The notes beneath the pieces were generated by a model, which searched no databases, was not told where the DNA came from, and saw only the letters and a list, made by a program, of their open reading frames with translations. A stretch of 64,000 nt of DNA from Reticulitermes speratus (lineage: Eukaryota; Arthropoda; Insecta; Blattodea; Rhinotermitidae), in the NCBI GenBank assembly GCA_021186555.1, contig JAJKFL010000026.1, positions 4,355,709 through 4,419,708 on the forward strand. Reading direction: 5' to 3'. Positions 47,112-58,964 of this stretch are shown in pieces (within the stretch, counting starts at the first letter, position 1; the number at the start of each line of letters is the position of its first letter). Both the position numbers and the translations under genes were made by a program.

Positions 47112-47150
47112 ATAAATGAATGAATGAATGAATGAATGAATGAATGAATG
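47112..47150 (+). repeat. (AATG)n LINE tail
   Basis: About nine to ten tetranucleotide repeats directly after the LINE 3' UTR. Confidence 0.9.
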
Positions 47151-49685
47151 GAGGACACTTGTCATCCTTCTCTGATGCATAATAATCTTGAAGCAAGGAA
47201 TTATAATTATTATACTGAAACCCAACATGATTTAGGTTAGAATACCTATCTTTTCTTATATATGTAACAGTTCCTTCTAATCTGTGTGATCAATCTTCTG
47301 GGAAATACAACCTAATACAAATACTGTCTTCTCATATGCAGAAGCTATCTGAACCCTTGTAAAGACAAGATGTAGAACTTTTTCATGAAACAACAGATAA
47401 TAGCAATCCATCTAGAAAGAAAAAAGAGTGGACCACAACATTCATACACCTAATGGAATACAAAATCAAGGCCTAATATTTATGTGGCCTAATACCATGT
47501 GTGTCTTCAACACACTTGGTGTTAGGCAGCAGGCAGTTTAGCTATACATGACTACTTTTTGTTTAAGAAATCTCTGAACATAGTTTATACAATCATTACT
47601 GCAAATTTCAGTTTTCCAGTTTTATGGCTTCTCCTGGATGATAGCACACTTACTCGTATGAGTAACTTCTGAATCCAGCAGACTAATAAATACATTTTAT
47701 CATAAAAAGTCTTACATATTTCTATGTCTGCATAATATGACAACTTTATAAATGAAGTTCTGTACTGTAGATTATTTATACAGGTACAGTTTATGATATT
47801 TACATGCACATTTTCTTTTATCTATGGCATTTATCACTTTGTGCGTAAATGTAAGATTTTGCAGACGTCGACACAACAGTGTCACTGCAACTGGCAAAAG
47901 TCCACCTTCTCTTCCTCCTCTACCTACTGCCTTTCAAGGATAGGCTACAAGTCTGTACTGGATATAATCCTGTATACACAACATCTACCAATATTTCATT
48001 TGCCTTCTGGAGGGTAGTTCAATATGAATTTTTATAATTTTTCTATAGTACTTTATCTGGATGTTCTCTACTTTCCTGCCTTTGTAAATTTATTTTCTGT
48101 CTTGCAGAAAACATGTCTGTGCTTCTCTCATAAAGTAACAGCATGTAATTAATTAAATTATGATTTTGGCCTTAAATTTAATTTCATTACTATTTCTAGG
48201 ACACAGAATACAAGTATGTGTGGCCATTTGTTTCTTCTACAGTGTGTATCTTCAGCCTTTGTTCTCAGCATAACTGTTGTTGTGGGAGCTTTATTGCACT
48301 CATAGGTTTCATATGCAGTAAGGCTCCCATGACAGCTGCCATACTGAAACTAGAGATTAAAGATACACTCTGTGTATCAGTTCTTAATAACCAAGCTAAC
48401 TAGTTCTACTGCAAAACCTCTCACTCTGTTCGGAAGGTATACTGGTACAAGTCTGGCTGGGGATCAACTAATTTGCTGAGTTTTTAAGTTCTGTTTCTTG
48501 GTTCATTCAGACAGATACTGCAATAATGCCTTGGATTATCCATGACACCACACCCTTCCAATCTGTTCCATTTTATGGTATGTGTCCATCACCTCATCTT
48601 TGTGACAGCAAAAAAAACTCTGAAACTCACAAAGCATCTTAAATAAATTTCCAACTGATTCTTAAGTTCTCATGTGCATACTATTTTCCTCAGATCTTCA
48701 AAACACTTTGGCATGAGGTTGTGAAACCTTATTTTGTGTCTTTTGTCTCCTGTCATAAACACATATGACAAAATAACATAAACTAATAATACAGGTACCA
48801 GCGTAAAAATACCACCAACAAATTTTTTTAAGGGGTGAGGATCATAAAAATATTTCATGGAATAACTTGAACCTGAAATAAATTGCATACACGTATGTTG
48901 ACCATATAATACGAAAGACCATCCACATTAAATATTATGAACAAAATACCATGATCCTTTCATGGTCTATTGTTCTGAACTGTTATTCACTCTTCTTCAC
49001 TTATTCTATTTCATATCAACTTAAGGTACCTCAAAGACATACAAACAGTCTCATGACAACTATTTATAACAGAGATGCATGGCAAATAATGTTCACCACA
49101 TTGTACTCTGCCCACCCAAAACATTACAAATTACACATGTAATGTATTTACATACATATATCTCATTACAACCTACCATAAAACTCTGTTTATCTAGACT
49201 GCTCTATGTTTTTAAGAAACTCGTATTTCATACATGAATTATAGCAATCATAACGACCTGACTGCAAATTATTAATCAACTGACAGTTAGTACAGGATGA
49301 TCCACAAGTTACAATGCTTCAATGCAGCAGAATATTTTCTTGTACAACATACAAGTCTGATTTATGATCCTTCATGCTTGAAGCTAAAACCATTCTTCAG
49401 ACATACCAATTAATACATAATTGTAGCAACATATGTAACAGTGATATCATGGTGTTTTGTGCGTTTGTTAAAATCACTTTTGGGTCATCATGTAGCTTAC
49501 ATATCAGTAGATGTGCATTACTTTAAGTAGTACGTCTTACAATTTACATGTTAATATATTTTATAATTATTTTTTAATTTATTAAATACAGATCATTAAA
49601 TGTTCTGCTTCTTCTTTACACAGAACTATTAGTACAAAAGTCACTACTGGTATCTAGATGAGTTATGTACTAAGGCCTCCTCTGC
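47151..49685. other. no gene recognised
   Basis: AT-rich, only short chance ORFs. Confidence 0.4.
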
Positions 49686-49699
49686 TCTGGGGTGGGATG

Positions 49700-49992
49700 G
49701 ATAGGGGATATTGTGGAAAATGGTACAAATGGGTAGATTGTGGATAATGGTACAAATGGGTAGATTGTGGATAACGGTACAAATGGGTAGATTGTGGATA
49801 ATGGTACAAATGGGTAGATTGTGGATAATGGTAACAAATGGGTAGATTGTGGATAATGGTACAAATGGGTAGATTGTGGATAATGGTACAAATGGGTAGA
49901 TTGTGGATAATGGTACAAATGGGTAGATGTGGATAAGAATGGTAGTGGATAATGGTACAAATGGGTAGATTGTGGATAATGGTACAAATGGA
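49700..49992. repeat. 27-bp minisatellite, about 10-11 copies
   Basis: The unit is TGGTACAAATGGGTAGATTG followed by TGGATAA. Most copies are exact. There is a one-base insertion near 49831 and a disrupted copy near 49920-49945. The period is a multiple of three, so a minus-strand repeat ORF (YPFVPLSTI-like) arises from it. Confidence 0.93.
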
Positions 49993-51588
49993 ATGGTTTA
50001 TCCTATCTTTAACATTTTCATGAACTAATACATTAATGACACAAAATTCTTGGTTTCCAAATGGTGTGTGCCCATCATTACTTTCAATTTACTGGCTCTA
50101 TATAACAGAGGTGAAAGGTGAAAGTTTTTTAACCTACTTGATTAATGTGATTGATGTGAAATGTCAACAATTTAAACTCAAAACACTCACAGATTAGATA
50201 CTGGATGACATAAATAGTACACCTGTACAAATCATTGTGACAATTTTAATGCAAATATTTGGAAATGTCTGACTTAATTATGGAGACATATTTCAAGCAG
50301 ATAAATCACATGTAAGCTAGTGGGTTAATTAACTGAAATAAAATATGGATGTCATTTTGCCCCCTTCAAATAGTAACTAAATTGACATTTTCCAAAACTA
50401 TGAAAGAACCCCAGTATCACACACAAGATTGCATTTGGGAGTGTGGGAAGTATGGGGATTAGACAGTATGTTTAAAAAGAAATTGACAGAAAAAACCTTG
50501 ATTATACAGACTTATAAATGAACAGTACTTCTGAAATATATGCTTTGTAATTTCACCACTAAACCTGTCACTTATAACACAATAATGGAGCGCCTAAAAA
50601 TAACAATAATTTTTCAGTAGTTTTAATTCACCCGTTTACCAGTAATTTAAATGTAACTTAGACAAGTGTACGCTACATATTTTCCCATAGGTAAAACCAA
50701 CTGGAAACCAAGTTACTTAGGATAAGCCAATGGTTACATGGGACAAGACACTCACCAAGACATTTCCATAAAAAACTACAAAGTTAAATTAAACCTGACC
50801 AAGATCACTGTCAATAATTCATGTTGCACTTATTGCCATGGGCTTTCATTGGACAGGTTTAGGAAGTCAGCAACTGTTAGAAATTACAATCCACCTTTCA
50901 GTTACATGCAGTGTACATGATCAGCTTGAATGTGGCTGAAAACATGTTGGTCAAAAATTATCAAGTGATGTTTTCTTAATAACTAATTCAATTGATTTTA
51001 ATTTTTATGTAAACATTTTAGTAGTACACTCTCATCAAAGTCCTATTTTCAGTTCATAATGGCTCTGAATCTGTGACTCAGTGATATCCAGCCGGTAATC
51101 ACTACTGATTATATGTTGTGTGACGAAAGATAAAGCACTAAGCATGAGTCCACAGACCAATGGATGAGAGCTGAATCAGACATCTTGTGTTGTTAAATTT
51201 GAGGAGGCGAACTGTGGGCAACGGAGGTTAACACGGAGGACATGAATTCAATAACACAAGAAAATTTTTAATCACCTATTTATATGATTGGCAATCTTTA
51301 ATTTCTTTACCATTTCAGCAGTAATACTGAACCGTTTCTAACTCTGTCTTAACGTTTCACATGTACAGTATCACAGTCGAAATTCACCTATTGTCAACAT
51401 TTCTGTTTTCTGACCTCAGGTGTCATCTTTCAATGTACGTTGAATTGTGTGATTCCTCATTCTTTCGTACAGGAAAAATGATTCTGTTAAATCAGTTCCA
51501 AAGCACAAAGGTTACAACATACATAGGTGCACACTGACATTATTCACTCTTTAAAGTCAATATATGAGATCAACCCTTTATTATAAAC
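49993..51588. other. no gene recognised
   Basis: No supported coding region or repeat. Confidence 0.4.
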
Positions 51589-51602
51589 AACATACTGTCA
51601 CC

Positions 51603-51805
51603 TTAAATTAAGTTATAGACCAACTGATGCACACTAAAACCACTTTTTTAAGTAGCTTTATTATTAAAGTTTTAATAATAAATAATAATAATAATAATTA
51701 ATCAATTTTAATAATAAAGCTACTTAAAAAAGTGGTTTTAGTGTGCATCAGTTGGTCTATAACTTAATTTAATATGACGAAGATGCACGGTGGCAACAGT
51801 GTGAA
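51603..51805 (+). mobile_element. minimal Penelope-like hairpin element
   Basis: A 203-bp insertion between exact 14-bp duplications AACATACTGTCACC (51589-51602 and 51806-51819). The 66-bp arms (51603-51668 and 51707-51772) look perfectly complementary, with a 38-bp AAT-rich loop. A 33-nt tail (51773-51805) carries GATGCACGG (51782-51790), and the arm box ACCAACTGATGCAC is at 51619-51632. No hammerhead core remains, consistent with truncation inside the arms. This is the simplest copy of the family. Confidence 0.8.
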
Positions 51806-51970
51806 AACATACTGTCACCATTACCTCTTGCAACAGCGAAGAACTTAATGGTTATGTGTCGTCCTCAATAACCTGTAACTCATACTTTTGATACGTTAAT
51901 TATAAGATACATGTTACATGTATTGATACAGCAAGATAATTACTTGTGTAAAATTATGGTAATCTGTATA

Positions 51971-52258
51971 AGTAAAAGTTAATTGTCCCTGTCCACGCTA
52001 TGAAGGCATAGGGGAGGTGTAGAAGTACAGCTCCACTCATTCTTAACCTCGGTGCCAGTTGGAGGTGAGTGGTCAACATCATACCCTGGCTGCTTTATTG
52101 CCAGGAAAAACCTCTGGTACCCATTGAACAGGAGGCTGGGTGGGCCTCAGAGCCAGTCTGGATGTTTTGAAAAACAGAAAAATCTCTTACCTCCGCCCAG
52201 ATTCAAACCCCAGACCATCCAGCGCATAGCCTAGTCTTGATGCTATGCTAGCCCTGCT
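51971..52258 (-). mobile_element. tRNA-derived SINE (family 1), minus strand
   Basis: Same family as 36291-36610. The body has TTCTTAACCTCGGTGCCAGT and CATTGAACAGGAGGCTGGGT. On the minus strand the 5' end carries a B-box-like GGTCTGGGGTTTGAATCTGG and an A-box-like region near 52240. Confidence 0.7.
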
Positions 52259-52551
52259 CTTAATCAGTAGATGTATGCATGTTTAAATGTCATATTTAAT
52301 ACAGAAATTCCATCTCTATTATTTCAAATAATAAATAAGTACTGTGAAAAGATGTGCAACTAAACTGTACATACACTGCTATCAATACTGTTGGTGCTTA
52401 CGAATTACAACAGCCCCTACATACTGTTACTAAAAGAAAAACGGATGTAAACATTTCTGGCTAAATCCAACAAATTATTTCAAGAAGAGTTAAACAAGTG
52501 AGGTCTGAGCTCACCTCAGTGGTTACTACAAAGATAACCACCTTCTGGGAT

Positions 52552-52709
52552 GAGAGGTAGTATAGTCTGATACATCTATACTGATGTTCTATAGAGTAAC
52601 CTGCAGCCTCTATAACTTACACTGCTGCCTCCAACATCAGCATAAGTTATAGAGGCTACATGTTCCACTGCAACATTAGCATATACCTACCAGACTATAC
52701 CGCATCTCA
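52552..52709. repeat. nested inverted repeat
   Basis: Outer arms GAGGTAGTATAGTCTGATAC and (complemented right side) GAGATGCGGTATAGTCTGGT. Inner arms GCCTCTATAACTTA (52606-52619) and its exact inverse (52643-52656). A short MITE-like hairpin; no target duplication was identified. Confidence 0.65.
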
Positions 52710-53389
52710 TTGCAGACAACACATATTTCGGTTTTTCTACTAGATTTCTTTTGCAATAATCTCTCACCACATTAAATCTAACAGGAAGCATATCTGTGTG
52801 TTGAATACATATGTGTATCGACACAAATCATTTTATGTTTTGTACCAGAGCTGGTCACATTACTGGCTGTAGTTTCTTCTGACTGCACCCTCTCCTCCTA
52901 CACCCTGCCTTGCCCCTCATCCTGTACTGCCATCTTTCTTTTCAGACCTTGTGGATCAGTGACTGACACAGCGGGTCAGGGCAACATGAGCATCGGTGTA
53001 GCACAAGAAGAGAGAAAGCTCCTTCAAAATATCAGTGACTCTTCAACAATCTACAGAGCATATACCATAAGACTTGAAACTTCATTAACACTACTGTGAC
53101 AATCTCAAATCTCACAATTACAAAGTACTTGGGAAGATAAAAAGTGGTCTTACCAACTGGATGACCCACAACATCCTGACCTGCCCCATCAAGCACTGAG
53201 CCACCAGGTCTGAAAGGAAAGCATGGGGGAAAGGCAGAAAGTAGTTATTACACTTGCTTCAACAATGGTCTGTTAGAAACATGGTTATACTATGCTGGGG
53301 CAGTCTACCAGTGGGTCATTCTATGGCTAGGGTGGAGCAATTCATCCATGAGTCACAGAACATGTATGCTTAAGGGTTAGAAAAATCCA
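52710..53389. other. no gene recognised
   Basis: No coding region or element border supported. Confidence 0.4.
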
Positions 53390-53397
53390 CTCACATG

Positions 53398-53637
53398 CAG
53401 GGGCGTAGCTAAGGGGCAGGTGAGTGGTGCAGTCACTCCAGGCAGCAGAGTCCAAGGGATGGCAAAATTAATATTTTAAATAAAAAAAAAATTTTTTGTG
53501 CATTCAACATTTAAATTCTTGAGCCAAATGAAAGGAAATTCAATAAATGATTGTGAGTATTTTAAAGGTCATAATTTATGTTGAGGGGGCACTGTGATTA
53601 CTCACCCCAGCTGCCAAAAATCCTAGCTACAAAGCTG
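53398..53637. mobile_element. hAT-type MITE with CAGGGGCGTAGCTA end
   Basis: A 240-bp element. The left end CAGGGGCGTAGCTAAGG and the complemented right end CAGCTTTGTAGCTAGGA are imperfect inverted repeats. The 8-bp flanks CTCACATG and CTTATATG agree at 6 of 8 positions. No coding capacity. Confidence 0.72.
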
Positions 53638-53645
53638 CTTATATG

Positions 53646-54690
53646 TCACAAAATCCTTGAAAGTATTTGTCTATTTACCTAGCAACAGCCAATTGGAAAA
53701 CTCTTTTTCTTTATATCTTCTGCCTTGCACATAAGTTGTAAATGTTATGATTAGCGCAGAAGTGAACAATTTGAAATCCTGCCATTATAGTGTTTACAAC
53801 GTGCAGAGAAACCTGGCAGCATAACAGATGTAGGCATGCTTTAACAAAAAAACAATTTAACCTGAAAAAACAGATTTAATTTTTTTGAGTACAAATGAGG
53901 ACAATTTCTGTAAAGTAGTTCTGACTGTTGGACTAATGTCATAAAGAGGAATTCATAATCTGTAAATGAGATGAAATCAGCACAGATCTGATAATATGTA
54001 TTTGTTTTGCTTAATACTGAGAAGAATCCTGTGGAAGTAGTCCAATTCAAATGTCCTTAAATAACGCATTTCCAGCAAACTGATACCCAAAGCAAGCACA
54101 AAGTTAAACAAAATAATCATTCTTTGCATTTCTAAAGATGGATTTATAATACGAGGACTGTTACAAGCTTCAAAAACCATTATTGCAGTGTACACAGGGC
54201 GTACCTTTCATGGAATAATTAACAGTCATGACAGGCAGCAGTCACTACTAAAATAGACTTTGTTTGAATGTCAACAATACAAGGACCCAAGTGGACTGGC
54301 ACACAAGTAAACATGCATCTCTCTCCTAACAGACAGTTCACTGCTGCCACAACAAGAATTACAGTACAACACCAATGGAAGTTCCTTCAACTACATCTTT
54401 TCTTTAAAAGTACATTTACAAAATGTTAACATACATATTGAAACTTTACTTTGTTCAGCTTATTGATGACTTTTTTCCCTGTGTTATTGTTCTTTTAATT
54501 ACAAATTATTGCCAACATTTTGTTTGTGTGAACCCTTACTGCTACTGCTCTTAGTTGGACGTTATAGTCTTATGCTATTTCCTATATCTAGAACAGCTGT
54601 CGAATTTCACAGAGAAAATATACAAAGGTCACAGCCACCATAAAGATTGATCATTTAATGACACTGTCAATTGATAAGATTATACAGCGT
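53646..54690. other. no gene recognised
   Basis: AT-rich, short chance ORFs only. Confidence 0.4.
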
Positions 54691-54696
54691 CAGTGG

Positions 54697-54893
54697 TAAA
54701 TGAAGTACTGAGTCAGGTGCATTGGTGGAATGATTCAGATGGGGGAAGAAACTAAAGTATGGAGATAAAAACTTGTCCCGGTGCCACTTTGTCTGCCACA
54801 AACCTCTCATGGACTGACCTGAGACCGAACCTGGGCCTATTGTGGTGAGAAACGAGTGACTAACTGCCTGAGCCATGGCACGGCTGTAATTGA
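54697..54893 (-). mobile_element. tRNA-derived SINE (family 2), minus strand
   Basis: On the minus strand the 5' end reads GCCGTGCCATGGCTCAGGCA, containing an A-box match, followed by a B-box match CAGGTTCGGTCTCAGG. The body continues for about 120 bp. The anticodon and T-arm region is degenerate, so it is not a tRNA gene. Confidence 0.65.
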
Positions 54894-55114
54894 TCCATTC
54901 TTATCATATTTATGATCCTTCAGATTTATTTTTAAAATGCAGCTCTTAAAGAATATATCTCATGAAACATGTCAAAGTATGCGTTAGCTCTGATGTAATT
55001 AGACAAAGCCGTTCCTAAACCAAAAAAAAAAAAACTTAACACTCCACAGGGCCTGTGCCATCTGATACTTTGTGACGTTCCTTCAAAAGACGTGAGCTTC
55101 ACATGGAAGTACCT

Positions 55115-55180
55115 ATGAAGATAACTGTCTTCTGGGATGTGACACTGTGTAGTTTGGTTTATAGATACCAAAGTTTTAGA
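55115..55180 (+). repeat. solo arm of the GTGACAC-type foldback
   Basis: GATAACTGTCTTCTGGGATG followed by TGACACTGTGTAGTTTGG matches the left arm of the foldback family. No inverse arm follows. Confidence 0.5.
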
Positions 55181-55999
55181 GTAAGAATGGTAAGGGAGAG
55201 ATATTACTGCAGGGTGCATACATGTACATGTATGGAAGACATTACTGGGCAGACCAGCAACAGAGGGGACCAAAGGGATTTAATAGGCTTAAATAACACA
55301 ACAATGTACTGCAATGCAATATGTATTTAATCCTTCAGTGATGCTGATTTTAAATTCCAACTACTGTACAAGAAGGTGTTTTAAATTTAAAGTGCAGTGT
55401 AATAAAATTAATACAGTACACAGGCTGTCACTGAAGGGTTACGCAGAGATAAAACTTACATGGGAATGAAAAATGAAGGCTGAGAAACAATGAAATAGAG
55501 GTTACAACTAAGATAAAGTATTCAGACACAATTTAACGTATGAGACGAAATTGGTGAAGAAGAGGAAACAGGTAAAAATTTGGTGGAAAGTTGCATTATT
55601 TACTCAGCCACAGCGTCAAATATGGAGACACGAATATTGGAAAACCTGTATATTTTGCTAGTAGGGTCAACAAGATGTTATTCGGGTGATCAAAACTGTT
55701 TCATGTTTTTTTCACTTTTTTAAAATTTGTGTGTGTCTGAAATTGCGTAACTTCAAATCGTTAAGTCGGGAGAGTCTATATGATGAAACATAAAGGGGAA
55801 TGTCAGACAATAATGAAGAAACGTCAGTGTGAAGCAAAAATAATCTAGAATGACTGGTAAAAATAGTATGGATAGACATACATATATGATATAAATGTTA
55901 TGATATTATGTACAAATTGTTTGCTAGAGCATAGATCCAGGGTGTCAAACTTTGGTATCTCAACAGCATAAATAATAATGTGGCTCATTAAGTTGTGTG

Positions 56000-56800
56000 T
56001 ATGTATATATATATATTATTTATTTGTTTGTTTATTTATTTATTTATCCATCCATTCATTCATTCAGCCGAGTCCAGGATGGATCCATATTACGCTATAT
56101 ACTATACTACACAGGGACTCTAACGTAGGTAGTTCATTCATTTGCTGGCCTAAATTTCCAGAAATAGCAACTAGGTGTGTGACCATGCCATGCTCAGCAG
56201 TATGACGATGGCTACTCACTATAGAGCCCCTATTCTACTTCTGGGTGACTTCACACAAGATTCATGGTGAGTAACGTAGCACTGCGGCAAGATATTTTGG
56301 TTCCCCGATACTAATCATTCAGGTAAAGCTTCATACTCATCTATTAGCACCCCATGGGGTGTGTGATAGCCCAGACTGGGTTAATTTAGTAACCCCATGT
56401 CAGTTTTGTGAAACAGTACTCTTGCAGGTTCACCTTGGAAATCCTTTGTTTTACCCTGCTAATCATCATCCCACCAATACTCCATACTAATCTTCCACCC
56501 CTGAAGATATGTGGTAGCCCTCATCAGGAACAACATTATAACATTCTTGGACTTCAAAGTCTTCATCAATGACTCGGAATTTAGCTGAGTGCACTGAAAG
56601 GATGTTAGGTCTTTTTCATGGCCACTGTTTTCTCATACATGATAAGTAAACGGCAGAAACTGTTTGATCTTCATAGCGGTTGTGAGCCATGTATGCAGGG
56701 ATCACAATTACGAGAATAGTGAGAGATGCAATAGACTATAACTAGACAGTTAGACACAGGACAAAACGCAGTTTCAAAATCCTACAATTTGCAAATGATG
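56000..56800 (-). mobile_element. probable LINE 3' end, minus strand
   Basis: On the plus strand a TATA/TTATTTATT tract and CATCCATTCATTCATTC (56000-56066) come first, then a GC-richer unique body (GCCGAGTCCAGGATGGATCC, GGGACTCTAACGTAGG). Read on the minus strand this is a unique 3' UTR followed by an (AATG)n/(AAATA)n tail, the usual end of a non-LTR element. No coding text was identified, so the right border is uncertain. Confidence 0.4.
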
Positions 56801-57168
56801 CTTATAAAATAACCTAGTTGCTTGGTGAACAAGATCTAGTTGCTTAACATCAAATTTTCTTTTGACACATTCCCCTTCTTGAACTAAATGTGTTCAAGTT
56901 ACAATTGTCAGTTATTTAATTGAAAAGTACAGAAGTATTTAAACATTACACTTTGATTTGTGGAACATTTCTGTCATTTTATAAACAATGCATGTTATAC
57001 ATGTTAAAACATTAATTAAATGATAAATAATAAGACACCAAGTTAATATAGTGTCACAAGACATTGGAGATTCAGGATTTATGTTGTTTGACAAATGTGA
57101 ACCAATGACAAAAACCTGTTTTGTAAGTTCCCTGTTCCATGTGGATAAAGTATTTCAAGTTAATTAAT

Positions 57169-57192
57169 TATATATATATATATATATATATA
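57169..57192. repeat. (TA)n microsatellite
   Basis: About twelve TA dinucleotides. Confidence 0.9.
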
Positions 57193-58060
57193 AACTGTTG
57201 GAATCCAGGCAGTCTGTCACATGAACACCTTTTCAGCTGGTATCTGGTATACCTCCAGCATGACAACTGGAAAATTATATCCCAATCCAGTGTCAAATTT
57301 AATAGAACACTGGCAGTGGTACTCTGTTGAACTCAGTCCAAAAAGTTTAAATTTGAATCAAAATAAACTGAATATGATTGTGTGTGATATGACCTTCATG
57401 AAATTAACAGACAGACCGACATCAAACGCATTCTGTGGCAGACACAGCGCAGCATGTTTATTTTGTAAGCAAAATAAATTGGAGGTTGTGGGTGTCACAT
57501 GTGTACATATGAAGACTTCTGTCAAATTCAGTATCAGGATTTCGTAAATTAACGTATATATGAGTGTGGTAGTTTGGCATGGACTGCAAAAGTGTTATAG
57601 CTATTTGCACATGCACTTCACAAATATTATTACCCAGGAAAGTTCAAATGGTACCATATGGAAGAGGAGTCCTGAATAGATAACCACTACAATTAGTCCA
57701 GGAGATGCTACGTTTACCGATACTAAGACATTGGAGGTTTCTTTTACAGTTACTCTAGCAGTGTTCTAGTACAGAAGTCTCAAAATGATTTGTATTATTA
57801 GGGATTACAACAATGTTCAGACGTTCCTAAGCAGACAAAACTAATATTTTGTCCTTTTTTAACACAACTTTCTGACCATAACAATTTACACTAAGAAACT
57901 ACCTATATAATTCAGATCAGAAATACTTTACTGTGTTCACAGGCAACAGTATAATGTGTCTGCCCATAGAGTACCAACATTTCAGGAAAACCTGCCCAAA
58001 TACTCACAACTTGTTTGATTATGCAGCTGTACCAGAAATGTCTTTGGACAGAATATATGC
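57193..58060. other. no gene recognised
   Basis: No supported coding region. Confidence 0.4.
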
Positions 58061-58062
58061 AC

Positions 58063-58063
<1 letters not shown>

Positions 58064-58098
<35 letters not shown>
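58064..58098. repeat. (TG)n microsatellite
   Basis: About seventeen GT dinucleotides, followed by TATG-type degenerate repeats to about 58140. Confidence 0.9.
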
Positions 58099-58100
<2 letters not shown>

Positions 58101-58568
58101 AGTGTGTACATATGTCTGTATGTATGAGTATGTATGTACAACAGCTATGTGTATACCAAGACAATATTCTAGACTGCTCTATGACATATTAAAAATAGCA
58201 CCATTGCTAACAAAATAAGCCTGTTTTTAAAAAATGGCTTCTTTAAAAAATCATAGTTACTGCCCTGCAAATAATTTTTAATATACAAATATCTGTAGGT
58301 TCAGGATGTTACCAGACTGATGCGGTACCTTTAGTATATCCACTGTGTTTAGATTTTATACCTTGCATTGAAATTTATATACTTATTAGATCATATTGTA
58401 ACCCTTTTACTGGTAGAAGTACAAGAGTTCTGCCATGTAACACAAGCACATAAGTTTATTATGAACAGAACTGTACTGCCAAGCAAGAATATAAAACGTC
58501 CACAAAAAAGAAGCGAAAGATTCTCAATGCAAAAAGTATATGTTGATTATCAACAGAATTAGCATATA

Positions 58569-58743
58569 CAGTAGAACCCCTATTTAATGAATTGCAGGGG
58601 GATTACAATATATTTCACTAAATCGAGGTTTTCAGTAAATGGAGGTTACATTTTTTGTATGGAGCTATTGTTGGGACATGAAAAAACCATCACTAAATCC
58701 GGGATTTCACTAAATGCGGGAACATTAAATCAGGGTTTTACTG
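58569..58743. mobile_element. pogo/Tigger-type MITE
   Basis: A 175-bp element with TA duplications (58567-58568 and 58744-58745). The left end CAGTAGAACCCCTATTTAAT and the complemented right end CAGTAAAACCCTGATTTAAT are inverted repeats. Inside, CACTAAATCGAGG- and CACTAAATCCGGG-like strings recur as subterminal copies. A different subfamily from 39419-39603. Confidence 0.88.
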
Positions 58744-58840
58744 TACCATCAAACACAGAGCATATAATATTTATATATATTTTAAAGAAAACTGAAAGAC
58801 ACAGAATGGAAATTTTAATAAATTGAAGTGTTAGGTATAA

Positions 58841-58964
58841 GAAGATTCAAGTCTTCTGGGATGTGATGCTGTGTGAAACAACATGAAGGCACTACAAACC
58901 CTCGAAATGTATGGAACTATTCATCATGTGACGCAGTGTCATCTCCCAGGAGACCTGAATCTTC
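58841..58964. repeat. foldback hairpin (GTGACAC-type family)
   Basis: The left arm GAAGATTCAAGTCTTCTGGG pairs with a right arm whose complement reads GAAGATTCAGGTCTCCTGGG. The arms continue into TGTGATGCTGTG and TGACACTGCGTC. Short central region. Confidence 0.8.

Larger units (their letters stand above)
45247..47150 (+). mobile_element. 5'-truncated Jockey/CR1-like LINE
   Basis: LINE coding text begins at about 45250 (NDNPIAYLLKAFNQS), passes a nonsense TAA at 45340-45342, and contains a long RT ORF (45364-46848). It ends after an AT-rich 3' UTR in an (AATG)n tail at 47112-47150. The endonuclease and ORF1 are absent. Tandem tetranucleotide tails are usual in several non-LTR clades. Confidence 0.85.

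Noticed and set aside
49350..49400. CTGAAGAATGGTTTTAGCTT on the minus strand, as in a hammerhead
   Set aside because: No GAAAC box follows and stem II does not close.
49670..49987. 105-codon minus-strand repeat protein
   Set aside because: A translation of the 27-bp minisatellite.
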